Positions 30,085 through 37,500 of a stretch of DNA of 37,500 nucleotides are shown piece by piece. How positions within the stretch are numbered: position 1 is the stretch's first letter; each line of letters starts with the position of its first letter. The notes beneath the pieces are model-generated. The model was not told the origin of the DNA and ran no database searches. It saw nothing but the letters and a program-made list of their open reading frames with translations. Both the position numbers and the translations under genes were made by a program. This DNA is from Clostridia bacterium (GTDB lineage Bacteria; Bacillota; Clostridia; Christensenellales; Aristaeellaceae), in NCBI GenBank assembly GCA_017936765.1, contig JAGBEX010000007.1, positions 1-37,500 of the forward strand, written 5' to 3'.

Positions 30085-31425
30085 ATGGCAATGAAGATCA
30101 AGATGACTGGCGTTGCTGGTTTTGTGGAGCAGCGCGAGCTGGACAGCATGATCCCCCTGATGGATACCGTGAATAAGACCCTGCTGGAGAAGTCCGGCGC
30201 GGGCAATGATTTCCTGGGCTGGCTGGATCTGCCCGTGAATTACGATAAGGAAGAGTTCGCCCGCATCCAGGCTGCGGCCAAGAAGATCCAGGGCGACAGC
30301 CAGGTGCTGGTGGTCATTGGCATCGGCGGCAGCTATCTGGGCGCCCGTGCGGCCATCGAGTTCGTGAAGGGCCAGATGTACAATGGCGTGCGCGAAGAGG
30401 GCATCCCCGAGGTGTACTTCGTGGGCAACAACATCTCCTCTTCCTACATCAACGATGTGGTCAAGATCATCGGCAACCGCGATTTCTCTGTGAATATCAT
30501 CTCCAAGTCCGGCACCACCACCGAGCCTGCCATCGCCTTCCGCGTGTTCAAGAAGATGCTGGAAGAAAAGTATGGCAAGGAAGGCGCCAAGGGCCGCATC
30601 TACGCCACCACCGACAAGGCTCGTGGCGCGCTGAAGGCTCTCTCCGACGCCGAGGGCTACGAGACCTTCGTTGTGCCGGATGACGTGGGCGGCCGCTTCT
30701 CCGTGCTGACGGCTGTGGGCCTGCTGCCCATCGCTGCTGCCGGTGTGGACATCGCTGCCATGATGAAGGGCGCTCAGGATGCCCGTGAGGTGTGCGTGGC
30801 TGGCGACATGACCACCAATCCCTCCTACCTGTATGCTGCCCTGCGCAACATCCTGTATCGCAAGGGCAAGACCACCGAGATCCTGGTGAACTACGAGCCT
30901 GCTCTGCTGATGATGGGCGAGTGGTTCAAGCAGCTCTTTGCCGAGAGCGAGGGCAAGGACCAGAAGGGCATCTTCCCCACGGCGGCCAACTTCTCCACCG
31001 ACCTGCACTCCATCGGCCAGTTCATCCAGGACGGCAGCCGCAACCTCTTCGAGACGGTGATCTGGGTCAACCAGCCCCGCAGCGAAGTGGTCATCGAGGA
31101 AGCTGACGAGGACATCGACGGCCTGAACTACCTGGCTGGCCAGAGCGTGCAGTTCGTCAACTCCAAGGCCTATCAGGGTACCCTGATGGCCCACATGGAC
31201 GGCGGCACCCCCAACATCATCGTGGAGATCGACGAGGCCGATGCCTGGCACTTCGGCTACCTGGTGTACTTCTTCGAGAAGGCCTGCGGCCTGTCTGGCT
31301 ACCTGCTGGGCGTGAATCCCTTCGACCAGCCCGGTGTGGAAGCCTACAAGAAGAATATGTTCGCCCTGCTGGGCAAGCCCGGCTACGAGGCCATGAAGGC
31401 CGAGCTGGAAGCCCGCCTGAAGTAA
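30085..31425 (+). CDS. pgi: glucose-6-phosphate isomerase
   Basis: A 446-residue cytoplasmic enzyme interconverting glucose 6-phosphate and fructose 6-phosphate in glycolysis. The length is that of the short Bacillota type. Motifs: [33 protein letters not shown] (SIS domain phosphate site), [27 protein letters not shown] and [15 protein letters not shown] lies 10 nt before the ATG. It has its own promoter, divergent from the DUF1846 gene. It handles the glucose that cellobiose phosphorylase and other sugar routes provide. A hairpin without T-run separates it from the SGNH hydrolase gene, so partial read-through is likely. Confidence 0.97.
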   Translation: MAMKIKMTGVAGFVEQRELDSMIPLMDTVNKTLLEKSGAGNDFLGWLDLPVNYDKEEFARIQAAAKKIQGDSQVLVVIGIGGSYLGARAAIEFVKGQMYNGVREEGIPEVYFVGNNISSSYINDVVKIIGNRDFSVNIISKSGTTTEPAIAFRVFKKMLEEKYGKEGAKGRIYATTDKARGALKALSDAEGYETFVVPDDVGGRFSVLTAVGLLPIAAAGVDIAAMMKGAQDAREVCVAGDMTTNPSYLYAALRNILYRKGKTTEILVNYEPALLMMGEWFKQLFAESEGKDQKGIFPTAANFSTDLHSIGQFIQDGSRNLFETVIWVNQPRSEVVIEEADEDIDGLNYLAGQSVQFVNSKAYQGTLMAHMDGGTPNIIVEIDEADAWHFGYLVYFFEKACGLSGYLLGVNPFDQPGVEAYKKNMFALLGKPGYEAMKAELEARLK

Positions 31426-31440
31426 GATCAAATGCAAGCA

Positions 31441-31472
31441 AGAACGCTGGCTCCATACGGGGTCAGCGTTCT
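31441..31472 (+). other. intergenic hairpin between pgi and the SGNH gene
   Basis: AGAACGCTG (31441-31449) pairs with CAGCGTTCT (31464-31472), with inner pairing of CC/GG. It lies 15 nt after pgi and has no T-run. It may be a weak terminator or a message-stabilising element. Confidence 0.55.
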
Positions 31473-31491
31473 GTGCGAAATGGAGGAAACC

Positions 31492-32613
31492 ATGAGCAAG
31501 TGGGTCAGCGTGTGGGGCAATGCCGTCAGCGTTGCCGAAAACCGCCCGGAGCGCTATGCTAAGAACATCACCGTCCGCTATCCCATCCGTATGCCCTTCG
31601 ATGGCAGCGCTCTGCGCCTGACCTTTGATAATTACTGCGGCACGGAACCCATCACCCTGAACAAGGTCACGGTGCTGGCGGGGGACGTGTTCTATGCCGT
31701 GCGCTTTGGCGGGGCGGTAAGCGTGACCATCGAAGCCGAGGAAAATGTCACCAGCGATCCGGTGGAACTGCCTGTCCGCGCCGGGGAAACGGTGCAGGTC
31801 AGCTTCTATTTGAAGGACTTCACCCTCATGCGTTCGGTGGTGTTTACCTGCGGTGCGCTGTCGGAGGGCCTGTATGCCGATGGGGACGAGACGGAGAACG
31901 CCAACATCAGCATCATGACCTCCCGCAAGACCCACCTGTTCTATTTCCTGAGCAATGTGTCCGTGCTGACGGGGGAGGAAAACCGCACCATCGTCTGCTA
32001 CGGCGATTCCATCACCGCCCAGAACTGGCCGGATGACCTGAGCTTACGCTGCGCCCGGGAGGGACACAGCCACACCGCTATCATCCGCCGCGCCACCAGC
32101 GGCAGCCGCATCCTTCGGGAGTACCATTGCCTGACCTATGAATCCTATGGTCTCATGGGCAGCCGCCGCTTCCAGCACGAGGTACCCACCGATGGCGCGG
32201 ACACGGTGATCATCCAGCAGGGCATCAACGACATTATCCACCCGGTGGGGGAGAACGTGAACATCTTCCGCCCCATGAGCGACCTGCCCACGGTGGAGCA
32301 GCTCATTGACGGCCTGAAAACGTACATCGCCCAGGCACGGGACATGGGTCTGAAGGTGTACGTCGGCACCCTGCTGCCCATGGGCGGCTGGCGCACGGAT
32401 GCTCCCTTCCGCCAGGTGATGCGCCACGCCTACAATGATTTCATCCGGCAGACGGATCTCATTGACGGCTGCATCGACTTCGACCTGGCGCTGCGGGATC
32501 CGGAGAGGATCGACTGGTTCCGGCCGGAGTATGATTCCGGCGACCACCTGCACCCCAGCAAGCTGGGCTATCAGCGCATGGCGGATGAGGTGCCGGGGGA
32601 GATTCTGTGGTAA
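31492..32613 (+). CDS. SGNH/GDSL hydrolase
   Basis: A 373-residue protein with a C-terminal SGNH hydrolase domain: block I CYGDSITAQNW (nucleophile Ser), block III GINDI and the catalytic DHLHP near the end. The first 155 residues form a beta-rich domain (YPIRMPFDGSALRLTF) often seen in front of SGNH domains of carbohydrate esterases. No signal peptide is seen, so it is probably cytoplasmic. Likely an acyl or acetyl esterase acting on sugars; the substrate is not visible. The ATG is chosen because GGAGG lies 5 nt upstream; an ATG four codons earlier overlaps that site. It lies 66 nt after pgi and may be co-transcribed. It converges on the ABC-F gene. Confidence 0.88.
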   Translation: MSKWVSVWGNAVSVAENRPERYAKNITVRYPIRMPFDGSALRLTFDNYCGTEPITLNKVTVLAGDVFYAVRFGGAVSVTIEAEENVTSDPVELPVRAGETVQVSFYLKDFTLMRSVVFTCGALSEGLYADGDETENANISIMTSRKTHLFYFLSNVSVLTGEENRTIVCYGDSITAQNWPDDLSLRCAREGHSHTAIIRRATSGSRILREYHCLTYESYGLMGSRRFQHEVPTDGADTVIIQQGINDIIHPVGENVNIFRPMSDLPTVEQLIDGLKTYIAQARDMGLKVYVGTLLPMGGWRTDAPFRQVMRHAYNDFIRQTDLIDGCIDFDLALRDPERIDWFRPEYDSGDHLHPSKLGYQRMADEVPGEILW

Positions 32614-32639
32614 ATATATGGTAATAACTTATTTCGCAT

Positions 32640-32659
32640 TGCATCTTTTTGATGCATTT
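32640..32659 (+). terminator. weak terminator-like hairpin
   Basis: TGCATC/GATGCA around five T (32640-32656), then TTTA. The stem is only 6 bp and AT-rich. It lies between convergent genes. Confidence 0.45.
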
Positions 32660-32676
32660 ACATGATTTGATGGCGT

Positions 32677-34167
32677 TTATCCTAATTCAATCGCATCCCT
32701 TGTACACACATTCTCCAGAAACACCGCATCATGCTCCACCAAGAGCAGCGTGGGCTGGCTTTGCGTAATAAGGGCTTCCACCCGTTTGCGGCTGTATACG
32801 TCGATGTAGTTCAGCGGCTCGTCCCACACATAGAGGTGGGCGGGGATGCACAGGCTCCTGGCCAGCAGGAGCTTTTTCTTTTGCCCCTGGCTCATGGCGT
32901 GGATGGGCTGGTCGAACAGCTCCCGGCCAAAGTCCATGTTCCGCAGGATGGCCTTGAACAGGGTCTCGTCTACGCCGCTTTGCTGGATGAAGCTGCGCAT
33001 ATCGCCTCGCAGGAAGTCCGTCTCCTGCGGCACATAGGAGATGACCAGGTTGCTGGCGATGCTCACCTTGCCATCAAGCGCGCCGCCCTGGCCGCACAGC
33101 GCCTTGAGGATGCTGCTCTTGCCCGCGCCGTTGCGCCCGGTGAGCGCCACCCTGTCTCCCTGCCGCAGCTGGAAGGTGATGCCCTCCGCCACGGTGCGCT
33201 GGCCATAGCGCACCCGACCGTCCTGCACGTCCAGCAGCACGGACTTGGGGTGGCGCAGGTTGGTGAGCTTCAGTTCGCCCACCTTTTCCAGGTTGTGGAG
33301 CAGGGATTGCTTCTCTTCGATGGCACGCTCCTGGCGGTGGAGGGTGTTCAGGCTGCGCTGCATCATCTTGGCGGACTTGGCGCCGGCATAGCCACGCCAG
33401 TTCTTGGTTTTGTCGCTCTTGATGGGGTCAATGCCGATCTTGCGGCTCTCGATATTGTTGCTCCATTCCGCAGCCTGCCGGGCCGAGGCCTCCAGCCTGC
33501 GGATATCCCGCTTCAGGTCCTCGTTCCGCGCCTGCTCGTATTCATTCTGCTGGGTCAGGCGCTCCTCCCAGGTGTCGTAATTGCCCTGCATCACCCAGAT
33601 GTCTGATTTGTTCAGGCTCAGCACATGGTCGATGCAGCGGTTGAGGAAGGCACGGTCGTGGCTCACCAGCAGAAAGCCGTCCTTGCGGCGCAGGTAGTCG
33701 GCCACCAGCTCACGGCCGTGGGCGTCCAGGTGGTTGGTGGGTTCGTCAATGAGGGGGTACACATCCTCCCGGGAAAACAGCGCCGCCAGCAGCGCCTTGG
33801 TCTGCTCGCCCCGGCTCAGGGTGGCAAAGGGGCGGTAGAGGGCGTCCTCGGTGAGCTGCAAAAGGTTGCACTCGCGGATGAGCTGCCAGTCCTCGGCCTC
33901 GGGGGCGGCGGCTTGCATCACGAAAAGGGTCAGCTGCTGCGGGTCGTCCACCGGGAAGGGGAAGTACACCGGGGTCAGGGGCAGGTCGATGTGGCCGGAA
34001 TAGGCGTGGAGGCCTTGCATCAGCCGCAGCAGGGTGGTTTTGCCCCGGCCGTTGCGGGCGATCAGCCCCAGATGCCAGGAGGTATCCACATGGAAGGAAA
34101 CATGGTCGAACACAGGGCTGTAGCTGCCCTCGTAGGTAAAGGAAAGGTCTCGTACATTCAGCTGCAT
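32677..34167 (-). CDS. ABC-F family ATPase, Lsa-like ribosomal protection type
   Basis: A 496-residue cytoplasmic ABC-F protein with two ATPase domains and no membrane part. It matches the Lsa/Vga-like branch in length and in the opening SFHVDTSWHLGLIARNGRGKTT; members bind the ribosomal E site and dislodge lincosamide, streptogramin A and pleuromutilin drugs. Domain 1 has a Walker A in which the first Gly is Ala (ARNGRGKTT), signature LSRGEQTK and Walker B IDEPTNHLD. The interdomain linker (about 195-290) is helical and basic. Domain 2 has GRNGAGKSS, MSQGQKKK and WDEPLNYID. Both catalytic Glu are present. GGAGG lies 10 nt before the ATG. A leader of about 195 nt with a short reading frame suggests ribosome-mediated attenuation. 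Actual drug resistance cannot be read from sequence. Confidence 0.9.
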   Translation of the reverse strand: MQLNVRDLSFTYEGSYSPVFDHVSFHVDTSWHLGLIARNGRGKTTLLRLMQGLHAYSGHIDLPLTPVYFPFPVDDPQQLTLFVMQAAAPEAEDWQLIRECNLLQLTEDALYRPFATLSRGEQTKALLAALFSREDVYPLIDEPTNHLDAHGRELVADYLRRKDGFLLVSHDRAFLNRCIDHVLSLNKSDIWVMQGNYDTWEERLTQQNEYEQARNEDLKRDIRRLEASARQAAEWSNNIESRKIGIDPIKSDKTKNWRGYAGAKSAKMMQRSLNTLHRQERAIEEKQSLLHNLEKVGELKLTNLRHPKSVLLDVQDGRVRYGQRTVAEGITFQLRQGDRVALTGRNGAGKSSILKALCGQGGALDGKVSIASNLVISYVPQETDFLRGDMRSFIQQSGVDETLFKAILRNMDFGRELFDQPIHAMSQGQKKKLLLARSLCIPAHLYVWDEPLNYIDVYSRKRVEALITQSQPTLLLVEHDAVFLENVCTRDAIELG

Positions 34168-34362
34168 GGGTGCAGCACCTCCAAAGATGGGTCACCGGCT
34201 GAAAGGGATAAAAACGCACAAAAATAGAGCCACGCCTTGCGATGCAGCCAATTTCTGCCCATGTGCCTCCGCAAAACGGACGCACCTGTCCCCTTCATGC
34301 TTTGGGATCGTGGCAGAAAATCAGTTGCGCATCAGCAGGGTCAGCTCCTTCAACATCAAAGT
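34168..34362 (-). promoter_or_regulatory. long structured leader of the ABC-F gene, candidate attenuator
   Basis: On the minus strand, TTTCTGCC (34319-34312) can pair with GGCAGAAA (34259-34252). Inside lies a hairpin GTGCGTCCG/CGGAGGCAC with loop TTTTG (34285-34263). Downstream are U-rich tracts (34225-34210). A short frame ends immediately before the first arm, so a stalled ribosome would cover it and change the fold. This is the arrangement of drug-sensing leaders of ABC-F and erm genes; the mechanism here is inference. Confidence 0.5.
34321..34356 (-). CDS. possible leader peptide of the ABC-F gene
   Basis: An 11-codon frame, MLKELTLLMRN, ends in TGA directly before the first arm of the leader stem. 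The predicted transcript starts only about 6 nt upstream, so the first ATG would be nearly leaderless. The internal ATG (MRN) has GAAGGAG 12 nt upstream. Short, hydrophobic peptides with such placement regulate many ABC-F genes. Translation is unproven. Confidence 0.35.
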   Translation of the reverse strand: MLKELTLLMRN

Positions 34363-34368
34363 GCTGCT

Positions 34369-34398
34369 ATTGTAGCACGGAAAAGGCAGGTCTGTCAA
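34369..34398 (-). promoter_or_regulatory. promoter of the ABC-F gene
   Basis: On the minus strand TTGACA (34398-34393), 18 bp and TACAAT (34374-34369). Confidence 0.75.
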
Positions 34399-34426
34399 TG
34401 CTGGAAGTGATTGCAAGCGCTCAAAC

Positions 34427-34455
34427 TTGACACCCACCCGTGCGAGTGGTATCAT
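34427..34455 (+). promoter_or_regulatory. promoter of the sugar transferase gene
   Basis: TTGACA (34427-34432), 17 bp and TATCAT (34450-34455). A cre-like TTGCAAGCGCT word lies just upstream at 34411-34421. Confidence 0.8.
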
Positions 34456-34499
34456 GGTATGAAAGAATATGTAAGGAAAGGACGGTGCAATAAGCTGGC

Positions 34500-35909
34500 A
34501 TGAACAAGCTGACCAAGGCGTGGAAGCGCCATAAAACAGCCATTATGACAGGGCTGCTCCGTCTGTTTATTTATGTGGTGCTGGCGGCGCTGTTCTTCGG
34601 CTTCATGGCCATCAACAACTGGCAGATCCGCCACCTGAGCCGCACCCTGGCCACCATGCTGTTGACCTATGCCGCCATGATGGTGGCCATGCACGCGGTC
34701 TATGGCGGCTATGCCGTGGGCAAAAAGAAAAGCAAGCCCATCATTTCCTCCATGAGCCTGGCCACCCTGGCCACCGACCTGGTGACCTATGTGCAGTTGC
34801 AGATCATGAACGTGAATGAAGAATTGAACCACAAGCTGCTGCTGTTTGGCTCGGATTTCATGTGGCTATTGGTTTGTATGCTTTTGCAGGTGGTGCTGAT
34901 CATCTTCTGGGTGCGGCTGGGCAATAATTTCTATTTCACCATCAACCCTCCCAAACGCTGCCTGGTGATCCTGGGCAACCTGGAGGAAAAGGTGCCGCTG
35001 TGCCGCAAGATCGGCATATACAAGCTGCAATGGAAGGTGCAGCGGGTGATGATGTGGAACGATCCCCGGGTGCAGAGTGCTATTCATCAAACGGAGCAGG
35101 TATTTCTGGGATCCCTGCCCACCCAGGCCAAGCTGGACATTCTGCGCATCTGCTATGAGCAGCACCGGGATGTGATCTGCAAGGCCCAATTGCAGGACAT
35201 CATGCTGTCCAACGCCACCCAGATCGTGGTGGACGATACCCCCTTCCTGGAAATGGCCTACGGCAAAATGACCCTGGGACAGCGCATTGCCAAGCGCCTG
35301 ATGGACATCGTTGTATCGGCGCTGGTGCTGCTGGTGCTGTTGCCGGTGCTGGCGGTGATCGCCATCTGCATCAAGCTGGAGGACGGCGGCCCTGTGCTGT
35401 TCCGGCAAAAGCGCATGACGGTGGCGGGCAACGAGTTTGTGATCAACAAGTTCCGCACCATGAAGGTGGAGGAGCAGCCCGACCATCCCCAGGTGTCCGC
35501 CAGCCGGGAGGACGACCGCATCACCCGTGTGGGTCAGGTGCTGCGCCGCTTCCGTTTGGACGAGCTGCCCCAGTTCTGGAACATTCTCCTGGGGGATATG
35601 ACCCTGGTGGGCCCCCGGCCGGAAATGCTGGAAAACGTGGAAAAGTACAAGCTGGAGCTGCCCGCCTTTGCCTACCGTGAAAAGATGAAGGCTGGCCTCA
35701 CCGGCTATGCGCAGATCGAAGGCCGCTACAACACCACCCCGGAGGACAAGCTGATGCTTGACCTGATGTACATCGAAAGCTTCTCCATCTGGATGGACAT
35801 CAAGCTGCTTTTCCGCACCATGACGGTGTTCTTCAAGCGGGACAGCACCGAGGGCTTTGACACCAAGAATATTCAGGACGACACGAAAAAGCCGCCCCTG
35901 GGCGCATGA
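34500..35909 (+). CDS. undecaprenyl-phosphate sugar phosphotransferase (bacterial sugar transferase)
   Basis: A 469-residue membrane enzyme that transfers a sugar 1-phosphate from an NDP-sugar to undecaprenyl phosphate, the first step of surface-polysaccharide or glycan synthesis. Four hydrophobic segments lie in the first 140 residues (about 15-38, 49-73, 80-100, 120-138), then a soluble part. From about residue 259 the PF02397 domain has the re-entrant membrane helix MDIVVSALVLLVLLPVLAV, KFRTM, RRFRLDELPQFWNIL and GPRPEM. The start has only a distant AAGGA, so initiation may be weak or the true start later. It is the first gene of a group with the nucleotidyltransferase at 18 nt and galE further on. 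The sugar is unknown; galactose or glucose would fit galE. Confidence 0.93.
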   Translation: MNKLTKAWKRHKTAIMTGLLRLFIYVVLAALFFGFMAINNWQIRHLSRTLATMLLTYAAMMVAMHAVYGGYAVGKKKSKPIISSMSLATLATDLVTYVQLQIMNVNEELNHKLLLFGSDFMWLLVCMLLQVVLIIFWVRLGNNFYFTINPPKRCLVILGNLEEKVPLCRKIGIYKLQWKVQRVMMWNDPRVQSAIHQTEQVFLGSLPTQAKLDILRICYEQHRDVICKAQLQDIMLSNATQIVVDDTPFLEMAYGKMTLGQRIAKRLMDIVVSALVLLVLLPVLAVIAICIKLEDGGPVLFRQKRMTVAGNEFVINKFRTMKVEEQPDHPQVSASREDDRITRVGQVLRRFRLDELPQFWNILLGDMTLVGPRPEMLENVEKYKLELPAFAYREKMKAGLTGYAQIEGRYNTTPEDKLMLDLMYIESFSIWMDIKLLFRTMTVFFKRDSTEGFDTKNIQDDTKKPPLGA

Positions 35910-35927
35910 CAATAAGGAGGCTACCCC

Positions 35928-36827
35928 ATGAAAACCACGCTTCTGATCATGGCCGCTGGCCTGGGTTCCCGCTACGGCGGCAACAAGCAGATCGACCGCA
36001 TTGGCCCCAACGGCGAGATCCTGATGGAGTATTCCATCCACGATGCCATGGAGGCGGGCTTCAACAAGGTGGTCTTTGTCATCAAGCGTAGCATGGACGA
36101 GACCTTCCGGGAGATGATCGGTGACAAGATCGCCCAAAAGGTGGAGGTGCATTACGCCTACCAGGAATACGATTCCCTGCCCGGCGGCTTTGTTCCCCCG
36201 GCGGAGCGAACCAAACCCTATGGCACGGTTCACGCTGTGCTGGCGGCCAAGGATATCATCAACGAGCCTTTCGCGGTGATCAATGCCGACGACTACTACG
36301 GCAAGGATGCCTTCCAGGCCATGGCGAACTGCCTGGGCCGCATGGAGGGCAAGGCGGCCTCCATGGTGGCTTACTACCTGCGCAACACCGTTTCCGAAAA
36401 CGGCCATGTGACCCGCGGCGTGTGCGAGACCGACGCCCAGGGCAATCTGGTGAAGGTCACCGAGACCTACAAGATCCTGCCCTTTGCCGATGGCACCATC
36501 CGCGACCTGGAGACCGACCCCAACGGTCGCATCCTGAATCCCGATGCGCTGGTGAGCATGAACTTCTGGGGCTTCACCCCCTGGTATTTCCAGGCGGCGG
36601 AGGCTGACCTGGAGGCCTTCCTGAAGGCGGAGAATGGCGATCCCCTGAAGAAGGAATATGCCCTGCCTACTCTGGTGGATAAGCTGATGAACCAGCAGAG
36701 CCTGAAGGTGGAGGTGCTTTCCACCAAGGCGGTGTGGTTCGGCGTGACCTACCGTGAGGACAAGGACTATGTGGCTGGCGAATTGAAGAAGCTGCATGAC
36801 TGTGGGGCATATCCGGAAAAGTTGTGA
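35928..36827 (+). CDS. sugar-phosphate nucleotidyltransferase, paralogue 2
   Basis: A 299-residue NTP_transferase-family enzyme expected to make an NDP-sugar. LLIMAAGLGSRYGGNKQ is the nucleotide loop, FAVINADDYYG the metal site. It is colinear with the paralogue at 24565-25488 but clearly diverged, so the two copies may use different sugars or be differently expressed. AAGGAGG precedes the ATG and the gene starts 18 nt after the sugar transferase, giving a firm operon. Its product may be the donor for that transferase. A terminator follows at 36844-36872, separating it from galE. Confidence 0.9.
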   Translation: MKTTLLIMAAGLGSRYGGNKQIDRIGPNGEILMEYSIHDAMEAGFNKVVFVIKRSMDETFREMIGDKIAQKVEVHYAYQEYDSLPGGFVPPAERTKPYGTVHAVLAAKDIINEPFAVINADDYYGKDAFQAMANCLGRMEGKAASMVAYYLRNTVSENGHVTRGVCETDAQGNLVKVTETYKILPFADGTIRDLETDPNGRILNPDALVSMNFWGFTPWYFQAAEADLEAFLKAENGDPLKKEYALPTLVDKLMNQQSLKVEVLSTKAVWFGVTYREDKDYVAGELKKLHDCGAYPEKL

Positions 36828-36843
36828 AAAAAAGGCGGCACAG

Positions 36844-36872
36844 AAAGGCGACACGAAGGGTGTCGCCTTTTT
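36844..36872 (+). terminator. terminator of the sugar transferase operon
   Basis: An 11-bp perfect stem AAAGGCGACAC/GTGTCGCCTTT with loop GAAGG (36844-36870) ends in five T. Confidence 0.92.
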
Positions 36873-36893
36873 GAATGCGGAATTCCGAATTAA
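36873..36893 (+). repeat. short GAATGCGG/AATTCCGAATT repeat
   Basis: Related to the longer tract at 18119-18151. It sits between a terminator and the galE promoter and has no visible function. Confidence 0.5.
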
Positions 36894-36896
36894 CTA

Positions 36897-36925
36897 TTGT
36901 CATTTGGTTCGTTTTCTCGTAAAAT
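36897..36925 (+). promoter_or_regulatory. promoter of galE
   Basis: TTGTCA (36897-36902), 17 bp and TAAAAT (36920-36925). Confidence 0.62.
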
Positions 36926-36964
36926 GTATAAGGATATGTATGCCAATAAGGGAGGGTGTTTCCT

Positions 36965-37500
36965 ATGAATATTCTGTTGACCGGCGGCGCGGGCTTTATT
37001 GCCACCCATACCTGTGTGGAGCTGATCCAGGCGGGTCACGATGTGGTGGTGGTGGACAATTATGTGAACAGCCATCCGGTGGCGCTCAAGCGGGTGGAGG
37101 AGATCGTGGGCAAGTCCATCAAGGCCTACGAGGCAGATGTGTGCGACAAGGACGCCATGAACCGCATCTTTGAGGAAAACAAGTTTGATGCGGTGATCCA
37201 TTTCGCTGGCCTGAAGGCTGTGGGCGAGAGCGTGTCCATCCCCCTGCGGTACTACCGCAACAACCTGGATTCCACCCTTACCCTGTGCGAGACCATGGCT
37301 GCCCATGGCTGCAAGCGGCTGGTGTTCTCTTCCTCCGCCACGGTGTATGGCGTGCCGGACGAGGTTCCCCTGCGGGAGGATATGTTCTGCAAGGGTTGCA
37401 CCAACCCCTATGGCTGGACGAAGTACATGATCGAGAAGATCCTGGAAGGCGTGGTGAATGCCGATCCCGAATGGAGCGTGGTGCTGCTGCGCTACTTCAA
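36965..37500 (+). CDS. galE: UDP-glucose 4-epimerase, 3' end beyond the window
   Basis: The first 178 residues of an extended short-chain dehydrogenase/reductase epimerase, which interconverts UDP-glucose and UDP-galactose with bound NAD. The NAD loop is LLTGGAGFIATHT; VVVDNYVNSHP, VIHFAGLKAVGES, the Ser in VFSSSATVYG and the catalytic YGWTKYMIEK (Tyr-x-x-x-Lys) are all present. In the NAD loop the usual G-x-x-G ends in Ala-Thr rather than Gly-Ser, a minor variant. GGGAGGG lies 8 nt before the ATG and it has its own promoter. It probably supplies UDP-galactose for the glycan genes just upstream. The window end cuts the gene. Confidence 0.95.
   Translation, partial: MNILLTGGAGFIATHTCVELIQAGHDVVVVDNYVNSHPVALKRVEEIVGKSIKAYEADVCDKDAMNRIFEENKFDAVIHFAGLKAVGESVSIPLRYYRNNLDSTLTLCETMAAHGCKRLVFSSSATVYGVPDEVPLREDMFCKGCTNPYGWTKYMIEKILEGVVNADPEWSVVLLRYF

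Noticed and set aside
29941..31935. A 660-codon minus-strand frame opposite pgi
   Set aside because: Same reason: compositionally biased shadow without domains; pgi is unmistakable.

Overview
The window (37.5 kb, GC-rich except for one short islet) looks like the chromosome of an anaerobic, fibre-degrading Clostridia member from a gut or rumen. The evidence is the gene set: Rex, RNase J, a YlbF-family protein, long-form HPF, a VanW-family protein, a CotH-domain protein, a DUF1846 protein, an MltG/U32 gene pair, SD-led genes (AGGAGG) and consensus sigma-A promoters. The high GC would fit an uncultured Oscillospirales- or Christensenellales-like lineage; that placement is inference. No phage, insertion sequence or CRISPR array was found.

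Layout. 1-5.9 kb: a PepV-type dipeptidase and a small conserved protein on the minus strand, then a cellobiose phosphorylase under a promoter overlapped by a LacI/cre-like palindrome, then a TcmP-type methyltransferase. 5.9-6.8 kb: a structured leader RNA, probably of the raiA class, ending in its own terminator, then hpf. 6.9-11.1 kb: a four-gene operon (TIM-barrel sugar isomerase, Gfo/Idh/MocA oxidoreductase, AraC regulator, secreted GH10 xylanase). 11.1-13.9 kb, minus strand: a second sugar isomerase coupled to a ThuA-like gene, followed by an AT-rich GIY-YIG gene between inverted repeats. 13.9-23.1 kb: glyA, a train of hairpins, RNase J, ylbF, mltG, a U32 protein, rex and vanW. 23.3-29.9 kb: two cell-surface proteins (a peptidoglycan-binding protein and a CotH/lamin-tail protein), a sugar nucleotidyltransferase, tRNA-Arg(CCG), msrA and a DUF1846 protein. 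30.0-37.5 kb: pgi, an SGNH hydrolase, an Lsa-like ABC-F gene with a long, attenuator-like leader, and a surface-polysaccharide group (sugar transferase, second nucleotidyltransferase, galE cut by the window end).

How the genes fit together. Secreted xylanase, cellobiose phosphorylase, two sugar isomerases, the oxidoreductase and ThuA suggest plant-polysaccharide use, feeding hexose phosphate into pgi and, via nucleotidyltransferases and galE, into wall polysaccharide. The rnj-ylbF-mltG-U32-rex-vanW stretch combines RNA decay, cell-wall growth, tRNA modification and redox control.

The least ordinary material is between genes. Three families of hairpin-rich repeats are interspersed here. In two families the base changes between copies preserve pairing, so the structure appears to be under selection. 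One family sits flush against gene 3' ends, and in two of three copies the gene's stop codon lies inside the first hairpin. Another family keeps CAAG loops while whole stem sequences are replaced. These repeats, the HPF leader RNA and the ABC-F leader are the best candidates for undescribed biology in the window.
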